DNA from: a virus
DNA: 64,000 bases
Reading direction: 5' to 3' (one strand)
IMG/VR virus record: IMGVR_UViG_3300044953_000102
Span: 50,944-114,943 of that record
A program made the position numbers and the translations under genes. Positions 42,845 through 53,469 of the stretch are shown piece after piece; position 1 is the first letter of the stretch; the number at the start of each line of letters is the position of its first letter. A model generated the notes under the pieces. The model ran no database searches and was not told the origin of the DNA. It saw nothing but the letters and a program-made list of their open reading frames with translations.

Positions 42845-45800
42845 ATGGCAACGTATCTACAAGGAGTCACAGATTTTATACCAGATTATCAGCCGTTTCA
42901 ACCTGATTTAAATTTCTATGGAAATCTATTGCAAACTAAACAAACGCAATATGATACTAATTGGAAACAGTTAAATAATCTGTATGGCCAGTTATATGGT
43001 GCTGACCTTACTCATGACATGAATCTTAAAAAGAAAGATGAGTTACTAAAACAAATTGATTTTAATCTTAAAAGAGTTTCAGGATTAGATCTTTCTTTAG
43101 AACAAAATGTAAATCAAGCTATGCAAGTATTTAGACCTTTTTATGAGGATAAGTACTTAATGAAAGATATGGCTTGGACTAAAAATTGGAAAAATACTTA
43201 TGAATCTGCCAATGCTCTTAAAAATTCACAAGATGAAAAACAAAGAAAACAATGGTGGAGTACAGGTATACAAGGACTTGAGTTAAGAAAACAAATGTTT
43301 AAGGATGCAACATTAGATGAAACCTTAAACATGGCAAATGCAAAATATACTGCTAATGTAAATGATTTCCAGGAGTATTTAGATCTTGCTAAAAAATATA
43401 ACATTGGTGCAGTTGTACAAGAACCAGATAAGTCTGGATTATACTTTGTAAGAAAAAAGAATGGAGAATTAATTTTACCAACTCTTCAACAAATGTTTTT
43501 AGCAGAGTATGCTAATAGACCTGATATACAAGATAAGTATAGAGAAGAAGCATTTGTAGAAAGGATGAACTATGCATATCAGAATAAAGAAAAATTTGGT
43601 AGTACTCTTGAAGCTGAAAAAGATTATATTAAACAAAAGTACGACTACATTAAAAAATATGCTGAGCAAAAAGATGGAAAAGCTCAAGATGAATTAAATA
43701 CTACTCAGAACCTTATTGGTAATTTAGAAAAAAATGTTAATTCTGGTAATGTAAATCCTCAACAAAAATCATATTATGAGAGACTTACAGAAAGTTTACA
43801 AGTAAATGCAACAATTGCACAAAATACAAGTAACTTAAATAATCAAATCAATGACAAAAAAGCAGCTGGAGAAGAGGGTCCAGATGATATACTAAGTGAT
43901 ATAGAATTAGCAAGACTTAAAGTAGATGCAGGATATGCAGCTATTGCAGCAGAACAAAAAATAATGGGTGCTGCAAATGCTTATGCTTTTGCAAACTATG
44001 AAGTAGAATATAAAGCAAATCCTGTTGGTCTTGAATTTTTAAGACATAAACATGCAAGTCAAAGACAACAACAAGCTCATAGAAATAGAGAAGAAGAACT
44101 CAGATTGCAACATGAGCAAAGAATGTTTGAAAAAGCTGCTGATCATAATGTTAGTCTAGGGTATTGGTCATATGATCAAAATGGTAGATTAATTACTAAT
44201 CCACAAGCAAATGGATTTAACTTAGATTTTACAGTTCCTGGAGGTACAGGTTCAGAAACTGAAGGTAAATTTACATTTGATGAACTACAAAGAATTAGTA
44301 GAAATCAAATGTTAAGTGGTGCAGTAGAAGGTGGAAACCATTTAATGAAAACAATTCAAAACGGTATTACTACTGGATCATTTAGTGCATCACAACTAGC
44401 ACAACTTATATTAAACTTTAACCCATCACATAAAGTAGCAAATAAAATTATTGATGCAGGGAAAGCAGGTAGTACAGATGCCAATAAAAAACTAATGAAA
44501 GAAGCATGGAATGGTATCTGGACTGAATACAAAAAAGACAATAATAGCTTTATTAAAAAAATGGCTGATTCTGGCCAGTTATGGGAAGTAAATTCATATA
44601 TGCAAAGTTGGGCATCGTTGAAACAAGGAGATCCTCTTTCTAAAGTATATTCAAATGACCCAGCAATATATAATTTGCAACAATTAAAAAGAGTTGATGA
44701 TGCATTGCTTCAAATTAGAAATCAAAACTATGATAACATTAGGGCTAAGTTTAAAAAAGATTTAAATCACATAGTTTCAAAAGTAAAAGCAAAAGATCCT
44801 GAAACATATAAAAATGTAACTCAAGAAAAAATTGATCAAGCCGTTGATTTGATGATGAATCGTTATGTGTTAGATGGTAACGGTCATACAGAAGAGTTTT
44901 ATAAAATTGCAGATCAAGTTGACAGACAAATTGGAAAAATTTTAGGATTTAATATTTCTAAAACGACTAATCGTCCAGCAACATTAAAATGGTATAATTA
45001 TGTATTTCCTATAACAAATATTGGAAAAATATTTGGTGATGGAAGAGAAGATGTTCATGAAACAGCTTCTTGGGTAAGAGATGTATTTGATAAATCATTT
45101 GATGAACTTACAAACATGGATCCTGAAAAAGGTGGTTTATACTCTTATATTCCTGGAACATCAAGTAAAAAAGGAAAAGATAATATATATGGGCTTAAGT
45201 CAGAAACAGGTATGATGCAAGTTGCGCCTGGAGTAAACTGGGATCCAGGAAATCAATCTGCATCAAGTATGTTCAATACTGTTTTATCAACAATTTGGAA
45301 TCGTGATAATTCACAATATAGAATTACTACAAAAGGAAATCAAAAACCTGCTAATAGTGATGATCCAACAGGGATAGAACAAAGTGAAGCACTTGCAATT
45401 GTGGCTGAACTTAAAAATCAATTAAACACTAATAAAGAATTAAAACCATTCTTTATTGGAGCAACTACAATATCTATGGAAAATGAAAAACTTGGGTCAA
45501 TGAAATTGATGGCTCCAAGAGAAGTAATTGAAAAAGTTATTAAAAGTATGGCCGGGGATGATGTTAAAGAAAATGATATTAAAGCTAAGATTGATAAGAT
45601 TTATCAAAATGGTATTACATTTATTGCACCTAAAGATACTTGGGCAGGTAATAAGTTGTACAATAAACAGTTTCCCACACCTATGGAAACTTTACTAAAT
45701 CAAAAAAGCTATGAGTATAATGATCCAAATGGAACGGGTAATTATAGAATTGAAAAAGTTCCTGGATCAGGAGATTATATTGCATCCGGTACTACCTATG

Positions 45801-46036
45801 AATTAAGACCTGATGGATCTAAAGTAGAACATAAATTTCAGTGGGATCTTAATTCTAGAAGTGGTAAAAAAATTGATGCAAAAGATGAAGAAACTTTTGG
45901 AATGTTTCAAAAGCTTACATCTTTAAACTTTGATACTTATAGAAAAATACATCAGTCAGGCAATAAAAACTTAATTGAAAAAGCAAATACAAACTTTGGT
46001 GGTACAGTAAATAATCCTTTTTGGAGGTGGAAATAA
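42845..46036 (+). CDS. Conserved crAss-like cargo protein
   Basis: This 1063-residue, mostly helical, highly charged protein begins TYLQGVTDFIPDYQPFQPDL and continues with FNLKRVSGLDLSLEQNVNQA and VFRPFYEDKYLMKDMA. I recall this N-terminal block as strongly conserved in crAss-like and related Bacteroidota phages, next to the virion RNA polymerase genes. Coiled coils dominate residues 240-440. The last 350 residues look more globular. No enzyme motif, signal peptide or membrane helix was seen. A packaged cargo protein ejected with DNA is the most likely role, matching the internal cargo proteins reported for crAss-like virions. Function in the cell is unknown. Confidence 0.65.
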   Translation: MATYLQGVTDFIPDYQPFQPDLNFYGNLLQTKQTQYDTNWKQLNNLYGQLYGADLTHDMNLKKKDELLKQIDFNLKRVSGLDLSLEQNVNQAMQVFRPFYEDKYLMKDMAWTKNWKNTYESANALKNSQDEKQRKQWWSTGIQGLELRKQMFKDATLDETLNMANAKYTANVNDFQEYLDLAKKYNIGAVVQEPDKSGLYFVRKKNGELILPTLQQMFLAEYANRPDIQDKYREEAFVERMNYAYQNKEKFGSTLEAEKDYIKQKYDYIKKYAEQKDGKAQDELNTTQNLIGNLEKNVNSGNVNPQQKSYYERLTESLQVNATIAQNTSNLNNQINDKKAAGEEGPDDILSDIELARLKVDAGYAAIAAEQKIMGAANAYAFANYEVEYKANPVGLEFLRHKHASQRQQQAHRNREEELRLQHEQRMFEKAADHNVSLGYWSYDQNGRLITNPQANGFNLDFTVPGGTGSETEGKFTFDELQRISRNQMLSGAVEGGNHLMKTIQNGITTGSFSASQLAQLILNFNPSHKVANKIIDAGKAGSTDANKKLMKEAWNGIWTEYKKDNNSFIKKMADSGQLWEVNSYMQSWASLKQGDPLSKVYSNDPAIYNLQQLKRVDDALLQIRNQNYDNIRAKFKKDLNHIVSKVKAKDPETYKNVTQEKIDQAVDLMMNRYVLDGNGHTEEFYKIADQVDRQIGKILGFNISKTTNRPATLKWYNYVFPITNIGKIFGDGREDVHETASWVRDVFDKSFDELTNMDPEKGGLYSYIPGTSSKKGKDNIYGLKSETGMMQVAPGVNWDPGNQSASSMFNTVLSTIWNRDNSQYRITTKGNQKPANSDDPTGIEQSEALAIVAELKNQLNTNKELKPFFIGATTISMENEKLGSMKLMAPREVIEKVIKSMAGDDVKENDIKAKIDKIYQNGITFIAPKDTWAGNKLYNKQFPTPMETLLNQKSYEYNDPNGTGNYRIEKVPGSGDYIASGTTYELRPDGSKVEHKFQWDLNSRSGKKIDAKDEETFGMFQKLTSLNFDTYRKIHQSGNKNLIEKANTNFGGTVNNPFWRWK

Positions 46037-46046
46037 ACATTAAAAA

Positions 46047-49000
46047 ATGATAGAAGAAACATTAAACTCTGCAGAAAGTATTAATAATCAACAGTCAGCT
46101 TTTCAACAGCTGATGTCTCAGAATAATTATCTTGATCCAGCAAAGATTGAGCAACCTCTTGCGCCACAATTAAACTGGAAAGATAATTTTGTTAATCAAA
46201 CTAATTTTATAAAAGATAATACTGCAGGTGTTACACCAGATTATCCACCATCAGAAGTAAAAAGTTCACAAGCAAATGGTCAGACAGGAGGTTCATTTGA
46301 AGCTGTCATGAATGGTAGTTTGGCTAAAGTAAATAACATGACTGATCAGGGAGCATATGTACAACCATATGCTTATGATGCATCTCCACAAGGTACTTTT
46401 AGAAAAAAATATAAAGCTTATGGTCAAGAAACATATAATAAAGTAGGATTTCACCCACTAATTGATAATGAAAGTTGGTTTAATCAAAATACTACATTTG
46501 GAGATGATTTAAAAAGATGGGCAACACATTCTGCATGGCCAATGTTGTCAAAAGGATTTATGGATCCTATTAAATCATACCAAAGTATTTTAAATGGTGA
46601 TGGTTTATTTTATGCAGATGAACAAAGTGCAAGAGACTATGAGTACTACAATGCAATAGGTGCATCAACAAAAGGTGGTCTTGGAGGATTTACTGTAAAC
46701 CTACTCAACTCTGCATCATACTCAATGGGTATTCTTGCAGAAGGTGCTGTTGAAGGTGCTTTGATTGGAGGTTTGTTTGGTGGAGGTAATGTTGCTACTG
46801 GTGCTTTAGAGGGTGCTGGTACTTTTTTAAATAAACTTGGTAGTTTACCAAGAGCATTAGTTGATGCTAGTAAAGCTATTGGTAAATTAATGTCTGGTGT
46901 AAAAAATTATTCAAATCTATCAAAAGCAAAAGAACTATTTGGTTCTGCTTCAAGACATTTTGGAAACTTTATTAATCCTTTACACAATACTACAGCTGCA
47001 TATCAACAATTAAAGAATACAGATAATATAACTAATCTTGCAAGAAGTTCTGTTACTGCTGGTGCACTTTGGCATGATATGATGTCTATGAACTTAGCAC
47101 TATCAGAAGGTAAACTTGAAGGAGGTTTTACAAAATATCAAGCATATGATAGATTATATAATGATTATGTAGCAGAAAACGGAGCACCACCTAGTCTTGA
47201 ACAACAAGAATCTATGATGAAACAAGCATCTAAAGGTGCATTCTGGAATACTTTATCTAACACAGCTTTAATTTACTATAGTTACAAACTTGTTTTTCCA
47301 TCAATTACAAATGCAAGTTTTTTAAAAGGAGTACCAAAATTTGCTTTTGGAAAAACTGTTGCAAATGTTGGTAAAGAGTTTCAAATCTTATTTGATCCAG
47401 GTAAAAAAGCTTTAGAAGGTGCTTTTACTAAACAAAGAGTCAATTTTGTAAATGCAATAAAGTCACTAGCAAAACCTCAAACATATGGTAAAGTAGGTCT
47501 TAATTACTTTAAAGCCAATGTTGTTGAAGGTAGTCAAGAAGTTATGCAAGATATCTTACAAGATACATTTCAAAACTACTATGTAAATACTTATAAAAAT
47601 AAAGATGCTAGAAACTTTAGATATGGTTTAGGATTAATGGGGGATGCTATTGAAAAACAATGGAGTGCTCAAGGTCTTGAAACATTTTTATCTGGTTTCT
47701 TAATGGGGACTATACTGCAAGCTCCTGGTTTTATTAAAAAATATGCCACAATTGGGTATAATGATTACCTTAAAAAAGATGCATCATACAAAGAATATCT
47801 AGATGGTAGAGAAGAATTAGCAGATACTGTTGTAGACCAATTAAATACTATGTATAAAAATGGTCACTTCTTTTTTGATCCTAGAATTAATAACTATGCT
47901 AATCAAGCTCTGGTAGCTAATGTTGTAGACAATCCAGAAGAGCATACTACTAAAGAAATAAAAGATGCAGAGTTTGCTGCATTTCAATCTGCTGTACTTG
48001 GTTCATTACAGAATGGAACCTTTGACATGTTTATAAAACACTATGAAGGTTACAAACAAGCATCAGCAGAAGATATAGAACAAGCATGGAGTTTAAAACC
48101 TGGTCAAGGTACAAAAGCATTAGAAAGATTTGACAAAGCATTAGAGAATGCAAAACAAATCAAAGACCGTTGGAATACTGCTAAAGAAAAAATGAAGTTC
48201 CAAGTTGATGCAACTCAGTATGCAGAAGGTACTGAAGAAAGAGCAATAGCAGAGATTTATAATAAAGCATATAGTCAGTCTCTTTATAATTATGTTTTTC
48301 TACATAACTCATTTGATGATAATGCAAAAAGATTAAATAAATTATATGAAGGAATAGCTTCTTTATCAGTACTGAAAAAATCTAATTTTGCAAACTTTGT
48401 TGGCTTTACAGATCCAACAAGATTAACAAGAGAGATAGAAATGCTTAAAACTGAGGTAGAAAACTTAGAAAGTTTTGGTACTTCAGAAGCTCTTGAGGAA
48501 GCAGCAAAGAAAAGAGAACTTGTAGAATTATATTCTAAGTTTAATGAAAAACAAGAAGCACTTGTAGACTTGTTTATTGATAAAACATTAGGAGAAAGCA
48601 ATATTATTACAACAAGACTAAACGAAATTAAAAAAAGAATTCTTGAATCTAATACTAATTTAGATGAAGATCAAGCCGCAAGTCAAGCTATTGAACAATT
48701 AGTTGATCAATATGAGTCTGGTGAAACTAATGAGTTTTTAGAATATAAAGAAGCATTCACTGAATTACTTTTTGGACTTGCAGATACTGCAGAAGAAAGA
48801 ATGCAGCTTGAACAAGAAATTCAAAGTAAAGGTGGAATAGATGATCTTTTTACAGATCTATTAGATACACATATACTTAAAAATGAAAATGCAAAACTTA
48901 TTGAGTATGTAAATATGCTTGCTACTCCAAGAGAGTTTTATGAGCATTTACAGAGAAACTTTAAGTTTATGAAAGATCTCTACAATAATAGAGAAGAGAT

Positions 49001-52000
49001 AGCAAAAGAGATCGTTAATCAAGAAATTGCAGCTATTGAAAACAATACTTTATTAAACACTTTAGCTGACCAAGGAGTATATGTAGATTTGGACGAATTT
49101 GCAGAATGGATTGAAACCAGAAAATTACCAGAACAATTTTTTGATGTTCCTAATAAAAGAATAATTAACAAGGGTTCAGTATTATATGAAGATTATATTG
49201 ATATATTCTATAGAGCTGCAGAATTAGCAAATAAAAAACCTGCTGGTGAACCATTTACTCAAAAACAATTACTTGATAAAAGAATTGAAGAACTTGAAAG
49301 TGAAAAAGCCGGTTTACTTGATAAAGAAAAAGAAAAGTTTGATGCTAAATTTCAAGAGGTCTATGGAATGACTTTGGAAGAATATAGAATAAAAGAATCT
49401 GAGAGAGTTACTGCAGAAACTTTAACTGATGAAGAAAGACAAAAGTTAGAAAATGAGAAAAAACTTTTAACAAAAGCTGCTGAACAGCTACAGTCTGATA
49501 ACTATGTAGAGGTGCAAGCAGCAGCAGAAGTTGTTGCAGAAGAAATCTTTACTAAGAAAAATGAAAGTGCTGAAGATTTCTTTAATCAGCAAACAGAAGT
49601 TCTTAAAAATGATCGTGATAAAAATAAATCTGTTTTCCAACTTTCTCAAAAGTACGACACTTCTGATATAGAAGATGCTCAAGAACAATTCAATGAAAGA
49701 ATAGATACTGCATTAAAATCTATAATTTATTCACAAGCTGTTTCTGGAAGACTTGCTGAGATAGAACAAGAACTTACTAAAGAACCTGCAGCTCCAGAAA
49801 TAGATGTAGAAAATACTAAAGAATTTTTAGCATATCAGGAAGCTGTTGATGCCATTAATGAAAAGTATGATAATCTTATATCTGAAGTTAAAGAAGACTT
49901 TAGAAGTAAAGGTATAGATGAAAATACTCCAGATCAATATACAACTAAGACAGAATTTTCTGACTTTGATGCACCATTCCGTGAACAAATCACTGAAGAG
50001 TTTGATACTTATTTAGTAGATGTATTAGGGGAGTCTTTAGATATTAAAACCAAAAATCCTTTAGAGTACGAAAGACTTAGAAAAAATTGGTTAGAAACAC
50101 AGACTAATTTAATTAACCAGTTTAATGAAGAAGCTAAAAGACTTGCAGGAGAAAGAGCTGCAAAACTTGCAGAACCACCTGTATTGAAATTTTCTAATAC
50201 TCAAATTGGAGCTAATACTCCTACATGGATTATTGCTAAAATGATTGATAGATACCAGTCATATTTAGAAGCTGGAGAATATCCTAATCCTCAAAAGGTA
50301 GATGAAAAAATTCAACTAACTCCAGAAACTATTGCTATGATCAATGAAGACATAGCAAGTCTAAATGGTTATTTGAATGCAAGAGTTAAGATGGCTCAAC
50401 CTAGAAACATTGCAGAAGAAACTATTGAAATTATACAAGAAAATGTAATTAATAAACAAGATGAAATAGTTGAGATACGTGATGAAGATGGTAATGTAAT
50501 TGGTAGAAATTTTAAAGATAGAGGTCCTACTGATCCAAGACCAGATCGTGTTACCGAAGTTGCTGAAGAAGTTGAAAATTCTATAAAGGAAAAAGAACCT
50601 TTTACATATAGTCCAATTAAACCTGTAGTAGATGCGGAAGGAAATGTATCACCATCTCCTGTAGAAAATCTATATAATCAATTCTTTAATGATCCTGAAA
50701 TAGTTCCAGAAGATCGCATTAGACTTTTTATGGAAGCATTTAAGAAAGAAGTATATAGAGGTAAAACTTCTGGATGGAAAGAATTTAGATTTGATGAAAA
50801 ATTAGAAGCTGTAGAAAACTCACTTAAAACTGTAGGTACTTACGAAGACTTAAGAAATACAATTGAGAAGTATGCTTTTAAAGAATCATCTGATGCCGGA
50901 GATTATGTTGATGGATTAATCAGAATATTCTTGACACCTAATGCAGCTACAGCATCTAAGTTTAGTGAGTTTAACTATAACTCAACTGTAGAGTTAAAAG
51001 GACGGCAAATTAAAATATCAGATGTAATGTCTAGAAAAGCATTTGATAAATTATTTGCTCCGGTAACTTCAACAAGTCAAGGAGGTATAGTTACTAAATT
51101 TAGACTTGGTATTGTAGATGGTACTTATACTATTCTTTCTGAAAATGTTAAATTATTTGACAAATCTTTAAGAGACGGTAAAGGTGTAACTGGTGAGGTA
51201 GATTTACTTCTTATAAAAGAAGATGGTTCTGTAGCTATTGTAGATATCAAAACTAAAAAAAGCTGGAAAACTTTTGGAGATCCAAAAGCAAAATATGAAA
51301 GCTCAACCTACTTTAGAGCACAACAATCAATCTATGCAAATTTATTTTACAATAATACAGGAATAACTCCAGAGATTAAATTAATGCCTTTTGAAGTTAC
51401 TCTTAGTTCTGATAAAATAGGTTATATAGATGATATTGAATTAGCTAGTATTGTACCTGCTGGACAAGATACATTTGATTTAGAATACTTACCAGAAGTT
51501 GAAAACTTTGGAATTGTAAAAATCAAACCAGAAATAAAAACACCAGTTAAAAAAACAGAAACTCCTACTCAAGAAATGGGACAAGGAATTCCTGAGTCTG
51601 ATCCAGTAATGAATAAACTAAAAGATAATGTAGATAAAGCAGTCATCTTTAATGGACGTACAGGTAAGCTTGTTAGAATGTCTAATGGGGCTTTTGGAGT
51701 AGAAGTAGTTGTAAATAGTAACATAACTGGATTACAACTTACACTTGATGCATTACAAGCTAATCTAGCAATTGAAAAAGGAGAGTTTGGAAATCCTGAA
51801 CTTATTGGAGAAATTGAAAACCAAATCAAAAAAATATCTGAAGCAATTGAATCTACTAAAGGTTTAACAGAAGTATTTCCATTACAGGTTGATTCTAAAA
51901 ATGTAACTAATGGTGACGTAACTTTAGATAAAGCAGGAGTACAACTTGTTATTCCAATCCAATCAATTGGTCAGCTATCTACTGTAAATGGTCAAGTAAT

Positions 52001-53468
52001 TAATGCAGCATTTTCAAATAAAGAAAAATCAATTGCTACAATAAATGGTGTTAAGTATGAAGTACTAAGAGATGCTAGTGGAAATATAACAGTTCTTAGT
52101 TATATGTCAAATGATGAAATGATCAGTCAAATCAACAAACAAGTTGGAAAAATGGCTGCTAAAATTTCAGATCTCCGAAACTCTGTTACTGTAGAAGCAA
52201 ACACAAATAGAAAAGATAGTTTACTAAATAGAATAGCAAAACTACAAGAAGATATTAGAACTCTTGATGGTAAAAGAAAATCTTTAATAGAGTCTAATAA
52301 AAAGATGTATCTTTATGGGGAGAATGCAAACAATTATATTTTTGCATTAAATAGATTACCAAATAACTTCCAGAGACTTACTGCAAATGCAACTAAAGCA
52401 AATGAAACACAAGATCTTAAGTCTATTAGTAATTTATCTTCAGACAGCACTATTGCAGATAATATTACAGAAATACTTTCTGATCAATATCCTGAAGCAT
52501 TAGACAAGCTTATAGATGGAGAAACAAAAGATTTAACTTCTGGAGATCTTTTAAAAATTCAGTTGTGGATAGAAGACTCAATAGAAAGATTAAATCAATT
52601 AGGATATACGGTAATTAACAGGGGTGATATTATTGATGATATAACAAATCAAATTAATGCCCTCAATGAAGTAAGAAATAACTTAGAATTAATTAAATTA
52701 ACTAAAGATGGAAAAATCTTCAACTACAAACAAATCGCAAAAATCTTCAGTGGATCAGAAGTACAGGAAGGGACTGGTGTATCTAAGGATGCGGGGACTA
52801 CCAGAAAACCGTCAGAAGGAGTTTCTAGACCAGCTACAAGAGAGGAACTTAAAGACCTTGTCAAACAAGCAAGAGAAGAAAATCTAGGTGAAACATTTGG
52901 AGAACCTACAGCACCAACAGTAAATTCTGCTGCTGTAGAAAAAATAATGAATGCTACACTAAGTAATATTGAAGAAGTTTATCAAACTGAGTTCCTTAAA
53001 GCTCAAGCAAATGATGAAGATATTACAGGATTAACTGAAGCATACAACACTAGACTACAAGAATTAAAGACTGTTGTGTCTATACAAAATGTAGAAGTTG
53101 GTGAATATCTTATTACTAAAAATTTTATTTTTGTAGGACCTACTAAAGTAGGTACTAATGAAATAGTTATTGTAACTAAAGTAAATAGTGATAAAGTCAC
53201 TTTAAAGAACATTAAAACAAATGTATCTAGAGAATTTACAGAAGCAGAACTTGTAGAAAATTTTGAAAAAACAACTATGGAAGCAACACAACCAGAACCA
53301 GAAGCAACATTAACACCAAATGATGTTGAAGATTCTAAAGAGTCAAAAGATACTGTTAAAGAAGTTATGAATGACCAAGAAGCTCTTAATAAATCAAAAG
53401 AGCAATCTAAAGCATCAAATAAAACTTCACGATGGAAGAAATTAGGAGAAAACTCAAATCTTTGTTAA
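46047..53468 (+). CDS. 2473-residue cargo protein with PD-(D/E)XK nuclease domain
   Basis: This giant protein lies directly before the RNA polymerase gene (1 bp gap). The N-terminal 600 residues are helical, with Gly/Ala-rich hydrophobic stretches near 210-250 (a possible membrane or channel part). Residues about 670-1500 are charged coiled coils. A RecB/Cas4-like nuclease core occupies roughly 1660-1800. It has Asp1719 (GEVDLLL), Asp1733 and Lys1735 (VDIKTKK), and QQSIY with Gln1759/1760 and Tyr1763. The order D...D-x-K...Q-x-x-x-Y is diagnostic. More helices follow, then a small beta domain (about 2345-2400) and a basic C-terminus. The nuclease could cut host DNA or process ejected DNA. It is also a candidate RNA polymerase partner subunit by position. 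Confidence 0.7.
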   Translation: MIEETLNSAESINNQQSAFQQLMSQNNYLDPAKIEQPLAPQLNWKDNFVNQTNFIKDNTAGVTPDYPPSEVKSSQANGQTGGSFEAVMNGSLAKVNNMTDQGAYVQPYAYDASPQGTFRKKYKAYGQETYNKVGFHPLIDNESWFNQNTTFGDDLKRWATHSAWPMLSKGFMDPIKSYQSILNGDGLFYADEQSARDYEYYNAIGASTKGGLGGFTVNLLNSASYSMGILAEGAVEGALIGGLFGGGNVATGALEGAGTFLNKLGSLPRALVDASKAIGKLMSGVKNYSNLSKAKELFGSASRHFGNFINPLHNTTAAYQQLKNTDNITNLARSSVTAGALWHDMMSMNLALSEGKLEGGFTKYQAYDRLYNDYVAENGAPPSLEQQESMMKQASKGAFWNTLSNTALIYYSYKLVFPSITNASFLKGVPKFAFGKTVANVGKEFQILFDPGKKALEGAFTKQRVNFVNAIKSLAKPQTYGKVGLNYFKANVVEGSQEVMQDILQDTFQNYYVNTYKNKDARNFRYGLGLMGDAIEKQWSAQGLETFLSGFLMGTILQAPGFIKKYATIGYNDYLKKDASYKEYLDGREELADTVVDQLNTMYKNGHFFFDPRINNYANQALVANVVDNPEEHTTKEIKDAEFAAFQSAVLGSLQNGTFDMFIKHYEGYKQASAEDIEQAWSLKPGQGTKALERFDKALENAKQIKDRWNTAKEKMKFQVDATQYAEGTEERAIAEIYNKAYSQSLYNYVFLHNSFDDNAKRLNKLYEGIASLSVLKKSNFANFVGFTDPTRLTREIEMLKTEVENLESFGTSEALEEAAKKRELVELYSKFNEKQEALVDLFIDKTLGESNIITTRLNEIKKRILESNTNLDEDQAASQAIEQLVDQYESGETNEFLEYKEAFTELLFGLADTAEERMQLEQEIQSKGGIDDLFTDLLDTHILKNENAKLIEYVNMLATPREFYEHLQRNFKFMKDLYNNREEIAKEIVNQEIAAIENNTLLNTLADQGVYVDLDEFAEWIETRKLPEQFFDVPNKRIINKGSVLYEDYIDIFYRAAELANKKPAGEPFTQKQLLDKRIEELESEKAGLLDKEKEKFDAKFQEVYGMTLEEYRIKESERVTAETLTDEERQKLENEKKLLTKAAEQLQSDNYVEVQAAAEVVAEEIFTKKNESAEDFFNQQTEVLKNDRDKNKSVFQLSQKYDTSDIEDAQEQFNERIDTALKSIIYSQAVSGRLAEIEQELTKEPAAPEIDVENTKEFLAYQEAVDAINEKYDNLISEVKEDFRSKGIDENTPDQYTTKTEFSDFDAPFREQITEEFDTYLVDVLGESLDIKTKNPLEYERLRKNWLETQTNLINQFNEEAKRLAGERAAKLAEPPVLKFSNTQIGANTPTWIIAKMIDRYQSYLEAGEYPNPQKVDEKIQLTPETIAMINEDIASLNGYLNARVKMAQPRNIAEETIEIIQENVINKQDEIVEIRDEDGNVIGRNFKDRGPTDPRPDRVTEVAEEVENSIKEKEPFTYSPIKPVVDAEGNVSPSPVENLYNQFFNDPEIVPEDRIRLFMEAFKKEVYRGKTSGWKEFRFDEKLEAVENSLKTVGTYEDLRNTIEKYAFKESSDAGDYVDGLIRIFLTPNAATASKFSEFNYNSTVELKGRQIKISDVMSRKAFDKLFAPVTSTSQGGIVTKFRLGIVDGTYTILSENVKLFDKSLRDGKGVTGEVDLLLIKEDGSVAIVDIKTKKSWKTFGDPKAKYESSTYFRAQQSIYANLFYNNTGITPEIKLMPFEVTLSSDKIGYIDDIELASIVPAGQDTFDLEYLPEVENFGIVKIKPEIKTPVKKTETPTQEMGQGIPESDPVMNKLKDNVDKAVIFNGRTGKLVRMSNGAFGVEVVVNSNITGLQLTLDALQANLAIEKGEFGNPELIGEIENQIKKISEAIESTKGLTEVFPLQVDSKNVTNGDVTLDKAGVQLVIPIQSIGQLSTVNGQVINAAFSNKEKSIATINGVKYEVLRDASGNITVLSYMSNDEMISQINKQVGKMAAKISDLRNSVTVEANTNRKDSLLNRIAKLQEDIRTLDGKRKSLIESNKKMYLYGENANNYIFALNRLPNNFQRLTANATKANETQDLKSISNLSSDSTIADNITEILSDQYPEALDKLIDGETKDLTSGDLLKIQLWIEDSIERLNQLGYTVINRGDIIDDITNQINALNEVRNNLELIKLTKDGKIFNYKQIAKIFSGSEVQEGTGVSKDAGTTRKPSEGVSRPATREELKDLVKQAREENLGETFGEPTAPTVNSAAVEKIMNATLSNIEEVYQTEFLKAQANDEDITGLTEAYNTRLQELKTVVSIQNVEVGEYLITKNFIFVGPTKVGTNEIVIVTKVNSDKVTLKNIKTNVSREFTEAELVENFEKTTMEATQPEPEATLTPNDVEDSKESKDTVKEVMNDQEALNKSKEQSKASNKTSRWKKLGENSNLC

Positions 53469-53469
53469 A

